A stretch of 64,000 bases of DNA from Loktanella salsilacus (GTDB taxonomy: Bacteria; Pseudomonadota; Alphaproteobacteria; Rhodobacterales; Rhodobacteraceae). A program made the translations under genes and the position numbers. Below, piece by piece: positions 26,777-35,120 of this stretch. The notes beneath the pieces were generated by a model. It saw only the letters and a program-made list of their open reading frames with translations, searched no databases and was not told the DNA's origin. Numbering within the stretch: position 1 is the first letter of the stretch; every line of letters starts with the position of its first letter. The stretch lies in contig NZ_FOTF01000015.1 in assembly GCF_900114485.1 (NCBI RefSeq), forward strand, positions 1-64,000. Direction: 5' to 3'.

Positions 26777-27966
26777 GCATGGATCGTCGTGGTTTCCTTT
26801 TTGGCGGTGCCGCTTTGGGCTGCTCGCTTGCGGCCAGCCCGTTTATGACGCCGGTGGCGCTGGCGTCTGGGCCGTGGGACAACCGGCTTGTGATCATCGT
26901 GCTGCGCGGCGCGATGGACGGGCTCGACGCGGTGCGTCCGCTGGGCGATCCCGACTATGCCGCGCTGCGGCCCACGCTGAACGACGGCAAGGCCTTGGCA
27001 CTTGGTGATTTTTGGGGGCTGCATCCGGGCCTGTCAGACCTGATGCCGCTGTGGCAGGCGGGGCAAATGGGCGTGATGCACGCGGTGTCGACCCCTTACC
27101 GCGACGGGCGCAGCCACTTTGACGGACAAGACATCCTCGAGGCGGGAAGCCTGCAAATCAATGGCGGTGCTGGTGGTTGGCTGAACCGGATGATGTCTGT
27201 CGTGCCGGGGATGACGGCCGAAACCGCCTATGCGCTGGGGCAGGAAAACATGGCGATCCTGCAAGGTCCGGCACCGCATCTACGCTGGGCCCCAGAGGCA
27301 AAGTTCGATCTGTCGCCGCAAATGCGCCGCTTGCTTGAACTGACGCTGCATGATGATGCGATGTTCCGGGACGCCGCTTTGCAGGCCGTATCGATTGCGG
27401 ATTCGCTGGCTACAGAAGCGATGGCCGCCGAAGGCGACGACCTTGATATGATGATGGCACCCGCCAAGCCAGGGTCAGAGGCGAATCTGGCGCAATTCGC
27501 CGCCGCCCGCCTGCGTGAAGACACACGAATCGCCAGCTTCTCGGTCAATGGGTGGGACACGCACCAGGCGCAGGCCAATAGTCTGCCAAAGACGCTGCAA
27601 CGTTTGTCGCAAACGATCCTGACCCTGCGCGACGGGTTAGGCCCGGTCTGGGATAAAACCGCCGTGCTCTGCATGACTGAATTTGGCCGTACCGCGCGGG
27701 AAAACGGCACCCGCGGCACCGACCACGGCACGGGCGGCGCGATGATTTACGCAGGCGGCGCGCTGCGCGGGGGGCAGGTGGTTGGCCGCTGGCCGGGCTT
27801 GGCCGAGGCGGATTTGTTCGAACGGCGTGACCTGATGCCGACCGGCGACGTGCGGGCCGCGGCGGGGTGGGTGATGCAGAATCTGTTCGGGCTAACGGCG
27901 ACGCAGGTGCAGCAAATCGTGTTCCCGGGGCTGGACCTTGGCAATGCACCGGGATTTCTGCTGTGA
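26773..27966 (+). CDS. DUF1501 family protein with Tat-type signal
   Basis: A 397-residue alkaline-phosphatase-superfamily-like protein of the DUF1501 group. MSMDRRGFLFGGAALGCSLA is a twin-arginine-type signal. Family landmarks are LVIIVLRGAMDGLDAVRP, SHFDGQDILE, SFSVNGWDTHQAQA and TEFGRTARENGTRGTDHGTG, the last two carrying likely metal ligands (Asp/His). Role unknown. Coupled by 4-base overlaps to DUF1800 upstream and the GNAT gene downstream. Confidence 0.9.
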   Translation: MSMDRRGFLFGGAALGCSLAASPFMTPVALASGPWDNRLVIIVLRGAMDGLDAVRPLGDPDYAALRPTLNDGKALALGDFWGLHPGLSDLMPLWQAGQMGVMHAVSTPYRDGRSHFDGQDILEAGSLQINGGAGGWLNRMMSVVPGMTAETAYALGQENMAILQGPAPHLRWAPEAKFDLSPQMRRLLELTLHDDAMFRDAALQAVSIADSLATEAMAAEGDDLDMMMAPAKPGSEANLAQFAAARLREDTRIASFSVNGWDTHQAQANSLPKTLQRLSQTILTLRDGLGPVWDKTAVLCMTEFGRTARENGTRGTDHGTGGAMIYAGGALRGGQVVGRWPGLAEADLFERRDLMPTGDVRAAAGWVMQNLFGLTATQVQQIVFPGLDLGNAPGFLL

Positions 27967-28679
27967 CGAAAGACGCGCGACCCCTTGGCATAGCCTTGCC
28001 CGATTTCACGCCGCCGCCCCATCCGCGCGGTGTCACCCTTGCGGGGCAATTCGGCTGGCTGCGCCCCTTGCGATGCGCAGAGGACGCGGCCCCCTTGTTT
28101 GCCCAAATCGCGGACAGCCCGTGGGTCTTTGACTATCTCGGAGAGGCGGCACCCGATACCGCAGAAGGTCTGCAGCACATTCTGGCCGTTTGGGCTGCGC
28201 GTTCCGATTGCGAGCTTTTTGCGATCGGGGCGTCCGGTTCTAAGGCACCGCTTGGCTATGCCTGCTTGATGAGCGTGAACGCGGCGGCTGGCGATATCGA
28301 GATTGGCAACGTCAACTTGTCCCCGGCCTTGCAACGCACCGCCCTCGCGACAGAGGCGTTTTCGCTGCTGCTGGGGTGGAGCTTTGATGTCGGCTATCGC
28401 CGTGTCGTATGGAAATGCAATGCGCTGAACATGCCATCCCGCCGGGCGGCGCAGCGGCTTGGCTTTAGCTATGAGGGGCTGTTTCGCAACCACCTGATCG
28501 TGAAGGGTCGCAACCGCGATACGGCTTGGTTCGCAATGACGGATGCCGATTGGCGCGGGATCGGGCCCGCGCATCAGGCTTGGCTTGCTAAGTCGAATTT
28601 CGATCCAAGGGGCCAGCAAAAACAAAGCCTTGGCGCTTTGACCGCCCCGCATCTGGCGTCCCGCGATCCAGCTTTGTAA
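27963..28679 (+). CDS. GNAT family acetyltransferase (RimJ/RimL-like)
   Basis: A 238-residue acyl-CoA N-acyltransferase. The fold signatures are IEIGNVNLSPALQRTALATE for the acetyl-CoA loop, VVWKCNALNMPSRRAAQRLG and FSYEGLFRNHLIVKGRNRDT, as in the group that modifies N-termini or amino-sugars. The GTG at 27963 overlaps the DUF1501 stop as GTGA and gives a normal N-terminus. Substrate unknown. Confidence 0.88.
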   Translation: MTKDARPLGIALPDFTPPPHPRGVTLAGQFGWLRPLRCAEDAAPLFAQIADSPWVFDYLGEAAPDTAEGLQHILAVWAARSDCELFAIGASGSKAPLGYACLMSVNAAAGDIEIGNVNLSPALQRTALATEAFSLLLGWSFDVGYRRVVWKCNALNMPSRRAAQRLGFSYEGLFRNHLIVKGRNRDTAWFAMTDADWRGIGPAHQAWLAKSNFDPRGQQKQSLGALTAPHLASRDPAL

Positions 28680-28741
28680 TTGCGATGTGCCTTGGGCGAT
28701 GATCCCTTAGCCTTGGCCGCCCATCGCCCTATTCCGAAGCG

Positions 28742-29458
28742 TTAGAAACCAGAGGCTGCGGAGAGCCGCGTCTGCACCATTTCGTTCAGATCGTGCAGTT
28801 CATGCCGGGCACCAGTCCCGGCCTGACGTTCCGCGATCAGGCGGCGAACAACCTCTAGCATATCGCGGTCACGGGCGCTGTTGGCGACACCCGACAGAAA
28901 TTGCGTCACATAGTCCAGCGTTTGCGGGCTTTCGTCGTGTTGCAAAACATCCGCCACATGCGACAGGTCATCACGGTAGGCCAGCATATCCGGTTCCACT
29001 TGATCCCCATTCAGCAGGCGCGGACCCGGAGGCTGACGATCCGGCGGCATGTGAATCAGGATTGCGGCCTGAAACTGCGCCAAACTGGCGATGGGTTTGG
29101 CAATAAAACCATCGGCCCCGGCAGCGATGACATCTTCTTCGTTCACTTGGTCACCAGAGGTGCCAAGAATCACATCAATGCGCGGCTGGGCTTGTGACAG
29201 CGTTTCAATCAGCGCCAGGCCTGACCCGTCCGGCAGACCCAGATCGACGATAACGACCGTAGGGCGGTAAATTGACAGGTGTTTGCGGGCGCTGGCCAGC
29301 GTATCGGCCCGCCTGATGCGTGCACCTGACCGCAAACACAGCATACGGACCGCTTCGCAGGCAAAACGGCTGTCTTCGACAACCAGCACGGTCAGGCCCA
29401 GCAGGGGCCGTTGCGCAGTCGGCGCGCGCGTGGTCATAAAGTCGTCAATATTATCCAT
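28742..29458 (-). CDS. Response regulator with uncharacterised C-terminal domain
   Basis: Residues 20-135 form a CheY-like receiver with an intact acidic pocket: VVEDS, phospho-acceptor Asp72 (VIVDLGLPDGSG) and Lys121 (AKPI). The C-terminal 100 residues are helical (DMLAYRDDLSHVADVLQHDE, SGVANSARDRDMLEVVRRLI) and match no output domain that I recognise. There is no kinase next to it. Confidence 0.85.
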   Translation of the reverse strand: MDNIDDFMTTRAPTAQRPLLGLTVLVVEDSRFACEAVRMLCLRSGARIRRADTLASARKHLSIYRPTVVIVDLGLPDGSGLALIETLSQAQPRIDVILGTSGDQVNEEDVIAAGADGFIAKPIASLAQFQAAILIHMPPDRQPPGPRLLNGDQVEPDMLAYRDDLSHVADVLQHDESPQTLDYVTQFLSGVANSARDRDMLEVVRRLIAERQAGTGARHELHDLNEMVQTRLSAASGF

Positions 29459-29606
29459 CGGTCTGCGGCCCCCATTCGTGTTTCAGTCACCCCTAGAACA
29501 CCACCGCAACGTAAAGACCGGGTTAATACCCCTGCGACCAAGTGCCTTTATTGGCATTCGTTTGCTGGCGGGTCATAAGTTGGCCAAATCCAAGGGAGGG
29601 ATCACC

Positions 29607-30011
29607 ATGATCGGACGCTTGAACCATGTCGCCATTGCCGTGCCGGACCTAGAGGCCGCGGCTGCGCAATATCGCGGTGCGCTGGGGGCTGACGTTGGCC
29701 CCGCGCTGGATCAGCCGGACCACGGGGTCACCGTGATCTTTATCACGCTGCCCAATACCAAGATTGAGCTGCTGTATCCGCTGGGGGATGCATCCCCCAT
29801 TGCGAAGTTTTTGGAAAAGAACCCCGCAGGCGGCATTCACCACATCTGCTACGAAGTCGACGATCTGCCGGCCGCGCGAGACCGCCTGACCGCCAGCGGC
29901 GCGCGGGTGCTGGGGGACGGCACGCCCAAGATCGGCGCCCACGGCAAGCCGGTCCTGTTCCTGCACCCAAAGGATTTCAACGGCACGCTGGTCGAACTCG
30001 AAGAAGTCTGA
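29607..30011 (+). CDS. mce: Methylmalonyl-CoA epimerase
   Basis: A 134-residue vicinal-oxygen-chelate-fold enzyme that interconverts the R and S forms of methylmalonyl-CoA in the propionyl-CoA to succinyl-CoA route. IGRLNHVAIAVPDLEAA holds the first metal His, GGIHHICYEVDDL the second and LVELEEV the terminal Glu. Start ATG at 29607 follows aagggaggg. The MeaB chaperone of the mutase is encoded at 48089, on the other strand; the mutase itself is not in the window. Confidence 0.93.
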   Translation: MIGRLNHVAIAVPDLEAAAAQYRGALGADVGPALDQPDHGVTVIFITLPNTKIELLYPLGDASPIAKFLEKNPAGGIHHICYEVDDLPAARDRLTASGARVLGDGTPKIGAHGKPVLFLHPKDFNGTLVELEEV

Positions 30012-30016
30012 TTTTT

Positions 30017-30038
30017 CGGCTTTTCAAGAAAAGCCGAT
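30017..30038 (+). terminator. Hairpin after mce
   Basis: tcggcttttc pairs with gaaaagccga over a 2-base loop, 5 bases after the mce stop. No T-run follows, but repeat copy B comes immediately after. Confidence 0.6.
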
Positions 30039-30073
30039 GCCTCCGGCGGAGGTATTTAGAACCAGAAGAAGGC
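30039..30073 (+). repeat. Dispersed hairpin-box repeat, copy B
   Basis: tgcctccggcggaggtattt, then agaaccagaagaagg. Its left half matches the variant copies E and F and its right half matches copies A, C and D, linking the two forms into one family. It lies between mce and the DUF1467 gene. Confidence 0.8.
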
Positions 30074-30101
30074 AGGCGCGTCCTGCGAAAGGTAGAAGAC
30101 T

Positions 30102-30395
30102 ATGGGTATCACGTCAGCCATTGTGATGTTCGCCGTGATCTGGTGGATGATTTTCTTTATCGTGCTGCCCCTGCGCATGGTCACGCAGGGCGAGGACGGC
30201 AATGTCGTGCCGGGCACGCATAAATCCGCGCCCGCCAACCCTCAGCTGAAGCGCAAGGCCAAGATCACGACGGTTTGGGCGATTGGGATTTGGATCATCT
30301 TTGCGACGATCATCCTGTCTGGCGTGATCAGCGTGCGCGATCTGGATTGGTTCAACCGGATGCCGTCCGCGCAGCAGCCCCTGGTCGGGAATTAA
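30102..30395 (+). CDS. DUF1467 family membrane protein
   Basis: A 97-residue protein with two membrane segments (about 5-25 and 58-78) and the family stretch PLRMVTQGEDG. Function unknown, but the mce-DUF1467 order is conserved in related genomes. Its last 44 bases overlap, on the opposite strand, the end of the CysZ-like gene. Confidence 0.88.
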   Translation: MGITSAIVMFAVIWWMIFFIVLPLRMVTQGEDGNVVPGTHKSAPANPQLKRKAKITTVWAIGIWIIFATIILSGVISVRDLDWFNRMPSAQQPLVGN

Positions 30396-31071
30396 GCCGG
30401 TGGTAGAGGTGCGTGAAGGTCGCCGCACCCAAGATCGGCACGAATAGGTTCAGCAGCGGGATCGACAAGGGCAGCGCCATCAGCACACCTGCGATCCAGA
30501 TTGTAGTGCTATGCTTGCGGCGCAGCGCCTTGGCCCCGGCGCGGCCTTCGCGGCGCATGGCGGCGACTTGAAAGTACTCTCGGCCCAATAAAAACCCGTT
30601 CATCGCGTAAAAGATCAGCGGCGCGAAGGGCGGGAACATCGCGTAGGCGACAAAGGCCAGCAAGTTTGCAATCAGCATCAGCCCTAAAAAGCTGAAGGTA
30701 TCGCGCAGCGCATCGGCCAGCGACGTGCGCGGGGCAGGCGGCAGGGCGGGGTAGTGCTTTGCCTCGACCGCGTCGGCCACGTCGTCCAAAAAGAACGACG
30801 TGATGGCCGAGGCGACGGGGATCATCAAAAACACCGAGAGTACCAGCATCAGGCCAAGCGAGCCCCAGCCCAGCAGATCGCCGATCCACGTGACTTCGCC
30901 AATCCATGGCAGGGTCAGGGGCCCCGACGCGGCGACGTCAATCAGCAGCAGCACCCCCGCATAGATCGCCACAAGCAGCGCGATGGTCAGGCCGATGCCG
31001 AGCCAAAGCACGCGGCGAAAGCGCGGATCAGGCATCTGACCCAGCGCCTTGGCAAAGTCCGTTAGTATCAC
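30352..31071 (-). CDS. EI24/CysZ-like membrane protein
   Basis: A 239-residue integral membrane protein with about six hydrophobic segments and the EI24 pattern (SVFLMIPVASAITSFFLDDV, NGFLLGREYFQVAAMRR, IPLLNLFVPILGAATFTHL). CysZ relatives import sulfate; the substrate here is unproven. A GTG at 31071 overlaps the stop of the nitroreductase gene as GTGA and gives the usual start MILTDFAKALGQM; a longer form from 31083 is less likely. Confidence 0.85.
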   Translation of the reverse strand: MILTDFAKALGQMPDPRFRRVLWLGIGLTIALLVAIYAGVLLLIDVAASGPLTLPWIGEVTWIGDLLGWGSLGLMLVLSVFLMIPVASAITSFFLDDVADAVEAKHYPALPPAPRTSLADALRDTFSFLGLMLIANLLAFVAYAMFPPFAPLIFYAMNGFLLGREYFQVAAMRREGRAGAKALRRKHSTTIWIAGVLMALPLSIPLLNLFVPILGAATFTHLYHRLNSRPGAAARTASG

Positions 31072-31646
31072 AAGGCAGACCAATCCGTGATAGCGTCGAT
31101 GTCAGGGCGCGGGCGGTCGGACGGGGTGTTGGCGCAGGTGCCGATATGCACGATGCCTGCGACTGTTTCATGGTCCGCCAGCTTGAAATGATCGCGGATA
31201 AAGTCGCGGTTGTGGCTGAACCAGCCCGACAACCAGGTTGCACCAAAGCCGCTGGCCAGCGCCGCATTCACAAGGCCAAGGCAGACGCCGCCGACGGCAT
31301 AAACCTGCTCTGTCTGGGGTACCTTTTCGGAGTCCTTGGGCGAGCATACGACAACGACCGCCAATTGCGCCCCGCTATAGGTCATCACCGGTTTGTCGAT
31401 CTTGTCCTGCGGAATGCCGATCCGCTTCCCCTCAGCGGGCAGCGCGTCAGCAACCGCTTGCAGCGCGTCCCGGCCCAGCACGATAAAGCGCCACGGCTCT
31501 AGCTTGCCATGGTCGGGGCTGCGGGATGCAGCGGTCAGGATCGTGCGCAGCTGATCGCGGTCCGGCACTGGCGCGTTCAGCGCCTGCGCTGGATAGGACC
31601 GGCGGGTCAGCATGAAATCGAGGGCGGCTTGATTAGTCTGAGACAT
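31068..31646 (-). CDS. Nitroreductase family protein, YdjA-like
   Basis: A 192-residue FMN-dependent oxidoreductase. LDFMLTRRSYPAQAL carries the FMN-binding Arg-Arg-Ser, RSPDHGKLEPWRFIVLGRD and LASGFGATWLSGWF complete the family outline. Short length fits the YdjA subgroup. Coupled to the CysZ-like gene. Confidence 0.9.
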   Translation of the reverse strand: MSQTNQAALDFMLTRRSYPAQALNAPVPDRDQLRTILTAASRSPDHGKLEPWRFIVLGRDALQAVADALPAEGKRIGIPQDKIDKPVMTYSGAQLAVVVVCSPKDSEKVPQTEQVYAVGGVCLGLVNAALASGFGATWLSGWFSHNRDFIRDHFKLADHETVAGIVHIGTCANTPSDRPRPDIDAITDWSAL

Positions 31647-31708
31647 GGCAGGTCCTTTGTGCAGCGGTTGATCAGCAGATAAGCGCGCGCGCCCCGCAGG
31701 GCAACGCG

Positions 31709-32122
31709 TCAGCGCTGGTTCTGCGGCAGGCCGTCGGCGATTTCATAATAATCGCCTTTGTCCGCAACAAAAATATGTAGGCCTAGCTGGGTCTGGGTCG
31801 GTTGATCAAAAGCCCCCATCGCGACGGCAGTCTTGTCGCCCTGCAGCGGGTCCCAAAACAGATACGCCCCGCAGGTGCCGCAGAAACCGCGGCGCACTTT
31901 TTCCGATGACGCATACCAGTGCGGCGCGCCGCTCACGTGTAGCGCGCTGCGATCCACGTCGACAGAGGCCCAGTAGTGCCCCGATTGCTTGCGGCACTGG
32001 GTGCAGTGGCACGCATTGGGCGCGGGCAGGGGGCCTGCTACGGTAAAGCGCACCGCGCCGCAGTTGCAGCCGCCAGAGTGGGTCATGTCGGATCCCGCCA
32101 TGTCATCCAAGTGATCATGCAT
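31709..32122 (-). CDS. GFA / CENP-V domain protein
   Basis: A small zinc protein of the glutathione-dependent formaldehyde-activating enzyme-like family: GGCNCGAVRF, CHCTQCRKQSG and FCGTCGAYLFWD supply the zinc cysteines. Enzyme activity towards formaldehyde is disputed for the family. Starts at 32122, 32098 and 32086 are all possible; the last (MTHSGGCNCG) best fits homologues, but the first has a cagggaa site upstream. Confidence 0.85.
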   Translation of the reverse strand: MHDHLDDMAGSDMTHSGGCNCGAVRFTVAGPLPAPNACHCTQCRKQSGHYWASVDVDRSALHVSGAPHWYASSEKVRRGFCGTCGAYLFWDPLQGDKTAVAMGAFDQPTQTQLGLHIFVADKGDYYEIADGLPQNQR

Positions 32123-32143
32123 TCGCTAACGTTCCCTGCCGCA

Positions 32144-32383
32144 TCACGCCTTGGCTGGCCCCAACTGATAGGCCCCCTCTGGCAGATCCAGCGCAGCCCC
32201 AAGGTCACGCAATTGCGCCAGCGACAGTGTAATCGTGTGCACCGCATTCAGGCGCGGATCGAATTGGGACACGGTCACGCAATCCTCGAACGCGTTGATC
32301 GTCACGTCCTCTTGCCGGTGCGCAGCCGCATCGTCGATCAAGGTGACGACCGTCGCGTCGAATTCGTGTTCAATGGTAAACAT
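32144..32383 (-). CDS. Small conserved-type hypothetical protein
   Basis: A 79-residue acidic soluble protein (MFTIEHEFDATVVTLIDD) with a predicted all-beta start and a helical end (SLAQLRDLGAALDLPEGAYQ). I do not recognise a family. It is upstream of and on the same strand as the GFA gene, 21 bases apart, so they may share a transcript. Confidence 0.6.
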   Translation of the reverse strand: MFTIEHEFDATVVTLIDDAAAHRQEDVTINAFEDCVTVSQFDPRLNAVHTITLSLAQLRDLGAALDLPEGAYQLGPAKA

Positions 32384-32522
32384 AGGGCCAGCCTAGCGCG
32401 GCAGATCAGGCGCGAAAAGGGGCTCGTCTCTCGTAATCGTGCGCGGCGGCACCCGGGCGGGGCTGGCGCGGGCGCGCGGGGCTGATAGACAGGGCGCAAC
32501 CCATTCGTATGCAAGGCTACCT

Positions 32523-33290
32523 ATGTTTCGCCTGACTTTCGGTATCATTGTTGCGGCCAGCCTTGCCGGATGCGCCGTGTCACCAGACGCCCGCGCGCCG
32601 CAGCAGACCACGGCTAGCCCTGCACCCGTGGTTCCAGACGTGATGCCCGACACCATGCCCGCCGCTGTCGCCGCGGCAGAGCCGGACGCCCGCGCGTCAG
32701 TCCGTAGTCTGATTGCAGCAGTGGACGCGATAGAGCCGGTGGCAGAGGCGATGTGCCGTGACCGCTCGCCCACGCTGAACTGTGATTTCGAATTCGCGAT
32801 CGATATGAATCCGAATGCCCAGCCGAACGCGTTCCAAACGCTTGATAAATCAGGCCGCCCGCTGATCGCCATGACCGTCGCCTTGCTGGCCGAGACGCGG
32901 AACGCGGACGAAATCGCCTTTATCCTGTCCCATGAGGCCGCCCACCATATCGAAGGTCACCTGGACCGCCAGCGCCGCAATGCCACCATCGGGGCAGCCA
33001 TCATGGGACAGCTTGTCGGCCTGTCCGACGACCCGGCCGTGGGGCGCAAAGCGGCAGAGTTCGGCGCGGCCATCGGCGCGCGGACCTATTCCAAAGACTT
33101 CGAGCTTGAGGCCGACACGCTTGGCACCATCATCGCGGCGCAAGCGGGCTATAACCCGTTGCGCGGCGCGGATTTCTTTTTCCGCATACCCGATCCGGGC
33201 AATACATTCCTTGGCACGCACCCCGCCAATGCCGACCGCCTGCGCGTCGTGACGCGCACGGCTGCGCGGCTGGGGTTTACGAATTCTTAG
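32523..33290 (+). CDS. M48 family metalloprotease lipoprotein
   Basis: A 255-residue zinc peptidase anchored as a lipoprotein (lipobox LAGC at 14-17). The active site is SHEAAHH (His137, Glu138, His141) with ELEAD (194-198) supplying the third ligand region. This resembles the BepA/LoiP type of envelope quality-control protease. It ends in a 4-base convergent overlap with the hemolysin III gene. Confidence 0.9.
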   Translation: MFRLTFGIIVAASLAGCAVSPDARAPQQTTASPAPVVPDVMPDTMPAAVAAAEPDARASVRSLIAAVDAIEPVAEAMCRDRSPTLNCDFEFAIDMNPNAQPNAFQTLDKSGRPLIAMTVALLAETRNADEIAFILSHEAAHHIEGHLDRQRRNATIGAAIMGQLVGLSDDPAVGRKAAEFGAAIGARTYSKDFELEADTLGTIIAAQAGYNPLRGADFFFRIPDPGNTFLGTHPANADRLRVVTRTAARLGFTNS

Positions 33291-33940
33291 GCCAGCGCTG
33301 CGACGCTCAGCCAGATGCCGCTAAAGAAACACACCGCCGCGGCCAGCACAAAACCGTGCCAGATCGCGGTAGAGTACTTCAAACCGTCCCACGTGTAGAA
33401 CACAACGCCGACCGTATAGAGCAGCCCGCCGCTGGCCAGCAGCGCGAGCGCGGGCACGGGAAAGGTGCGGATCATCGCCGGGATCAGCAAGACCGCCAGC
33501 CAGCCCATCACCAGATACAGCGCCGGACCAAACCGCCCCGGCTCTTGCCAGAAAAATAGCTTGCGCGCGATGCCCCAGACCGCCAACGCCCAGACCAGGC
33601 CAAGGATGGCATAGGCAAATGGCGTGGCGATCATCGCTGCCAGCGGCGTAAAGGTGCCCGCGATTTTCAGATAAATCGCCGCGTGATCAATCCGGCGCAG
33701 GACGGGGCGCAGCGCCTCCCACGGGGTCAGGTGATAGAACGCCGATGCGGTAAAGGTTGCGATCATGGCCGCGCCGTAGACCGCCAGCGCGGGAATATCC
33801 CCCGCGCCGCGCATCATAGCCCAGACGATCAAAGCAATAGCGCCCAAGAGGGCAAAGGCGACGCCAAGCGTATGCATGGTGCCATCGGCGATCCGTTCGG
33901 ACCGTGCGTAAACGGGGTATGCGGTTTTCGATCTGCTCAT
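33287..33940 (-). CDS. Hemolysin III family membrane protein (YqfA-like)
   Basis: A 217-residue protein with seven membrane segments and the PAQR/HlyIII landmarks SAFYHLTPWEALRPVLRRID with HAAIYLKIAGTFTP, and IWHGFVLAAAVCFF. The conserved Ser/His/Asp set suggests a metal-dependent hydrolase-like membrane site. Biological role uncertain; the hemolysin name is historical. Confidence 0.9.
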   Translation of the reverse strand: MSRSKTAYPVYARSERIADGTMHTLGVAFALLGAIALIVWAMMRGAGDIPALAVYGAAMIATFTASAFYHLTPWEALRPVLRRIDHAAIYLKIAGTFTPLAAMIATPFAYAILGLVWALAVWGIARKLFFWQEPGRFGPALYLVMGWLAVLLIPAMIRTFPVPALALLASGGLLYTVGVVFYTWDGLKYSTAIWHGFVLAAAVCFFSGIWLSVAALA

Positions 33941-34081
33941 GCGCGCACCATACCCGCCCCGCTGCCCAACGCATCAATAACCTGCGGTCACATTGGCGTG
34001 AAACTTTTCCCGTGTCCGCGCCGTGGTTCAAACTACGTTCGCAGTTCATCCTGAACGACAGACCTTGATCGGAGTTCTCCC

Positions 34082-34612
34082 ATGCGCCTTGCCGTCCTTG
34101 CCCTGACCCTTGCCCCCACCTTTGCCTTTGCCGCCGGATCGGCCGACACCGCCCCGCCCAAGCCCACCGCCACGACGCAGCAATGCTCCGAAGGGCTGGT
34201 CTATGATCTGGCCACCAAGACCTGCATGACGCCCGAGCAGTCCACTAACGACGACAGCGCCCGCATGAACGACGTGCGCGAGCTGGCTTATGATGGCCGC
34301 TACGCCGATGCTTTGCGCGTGCTGGACACGATGCAGGACCAGTCCAGCGACATGGCGATCACCTACCGCGGCTTTGCCACGCGCAAAGCTGGCGATATGG
34401 CGGGCGGCATGGCGTTCTATGAAACCGCACTTGCGGTGAACCCGGACAACCTGCTGACGCGGTCCTACATGGGCCAAGCGCTAGTGGAACAGGGCGACGT
34501 CGAACTGGCCCTCGCGCAGCTGACCGAAATCCGCATGCGCGGCGGACGCGGCACCTGGGCAGAGGCATCGCTGGCCAGCGCCGTCGCCACCGGCGTCACC
34601 TACAGCCACTAA
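34082..34612 (+). CDS. Exported TPR-containing protein
   Basis: A 176-residue protein with a signal peptide (MRLAVLALTLAPTFAFAAGS), a short Cys-containing segment (QQCSEGLVYDLATKTCMTPE) and two to three TPR units (for example AYDGRYADALRVLDTM and GMAFYETALAVNPDNLLTRS). It likely mediates protein contacts in the periplasm. Partner unknown. Confidence 0.78.
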   Translation: MRLAVLALTLAPTFAFAAGSADTAPPKPTATTQQCSEGLVYDLATKTCMTPEQSTNDDSARMNDVRELAYDGRYADALRVLDTMQDQSSDMAITYRGFATRKAGDMAGGMAFYETALAVNPDNLLTRSYMGQALVEQGDVELALAQLTEIRMRGGRGTWAEASLASAVATGVTYSH

Positions 34613-34660
34613 GCCCGGACGCGACTTGCGGCAGGCCCCGGTCTGCCGCATCAAGGGCGC

Positions 34661-35017
34661 ATGAAGATTATCCCCAACGCCCTGACCGACCGCGGGTCGA
34701 AATACGCCGTCTCCGGCGGGCCAGTGGCGTCCGTGGAAGAGGCGAAAGCCTTCGTCAAAACCCTGTGCCGCAATAAGAAATTCGCCAAAGCCACCCATAA
34801 CACATGGGCGGTCCTATTGCCGGGCGGCCCCGTCAAAAACGACGACGGAGAGGCCGGTGCCGGCCTCGTCATCCTGCGCATGCTGGAACGCGAAGGGCTG
34901 CAGGGCCACATCATCGTCGTCACCCGCTGGTTCGGCGGGGTCCACTTGGGCGGAGATCGGTTTAGGCGGGTTCAGGACGCGGTGTGGATTTATTTGGGTG
35001 AGATGGGGGACGGCTGA
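34661..35017 (+). CDS. Short IMPACT (UPF0029) family protein
   Basis: A 118-residue protein equal to the N-terminal domain of YigZ: DDGEAGAGLVILRMLE and IIVVTRWFGGVHLGGDR are the family landmarks. The C-terminal DUF1949 half of the usual 200-residue protein is missing. The frame ends without sign of a recent frameshift, so this may be a natural short form. YigZ-type proteins are linked to translation control, but their activity is unclear. Confidence 0.75.
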   Translation: MKIIPNALTDRGSKYAVSGGPVASVEEAKAFVKTLCRNKKFAKATHNTWAVLLPGGPVKNDDGEAGAGLVILRMLEREGLQGHIIVVTRWFGGVHLGGDRFRRVQDAVWIYLGEMGDG

Positions 35018-35040
35018 TCGTTCCCGGCAGGCGCGTCAGA

Positions 35041-35089
35041 AGCGCCCTCCCCATGGGGGAGGTCTGGGCGCTGCCCGGCAAAGCCGGGC
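35041..35089. terminator. Two adjacent hairpins between convergent genes
   Basis: cctcccc-atg-ggggagg (35046-35062) and gcccggc-aaa-gccgggc (35073-35089), between the IMPACT-family gene and the end of rimO. Neither has a T-run. Confidence 0.5.
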
Positions 35090-35120
35090 TGGTACCTGCG
35101 CAAGTGCCTTGCAAGCGGTT

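Noticed and set aside
34661-35017. IMPACT-family gene as a frameshifted pseudogene
   Set aside because: I saw no DUF1949 remnant between its stop and rimO, so a natural short form is simpler.
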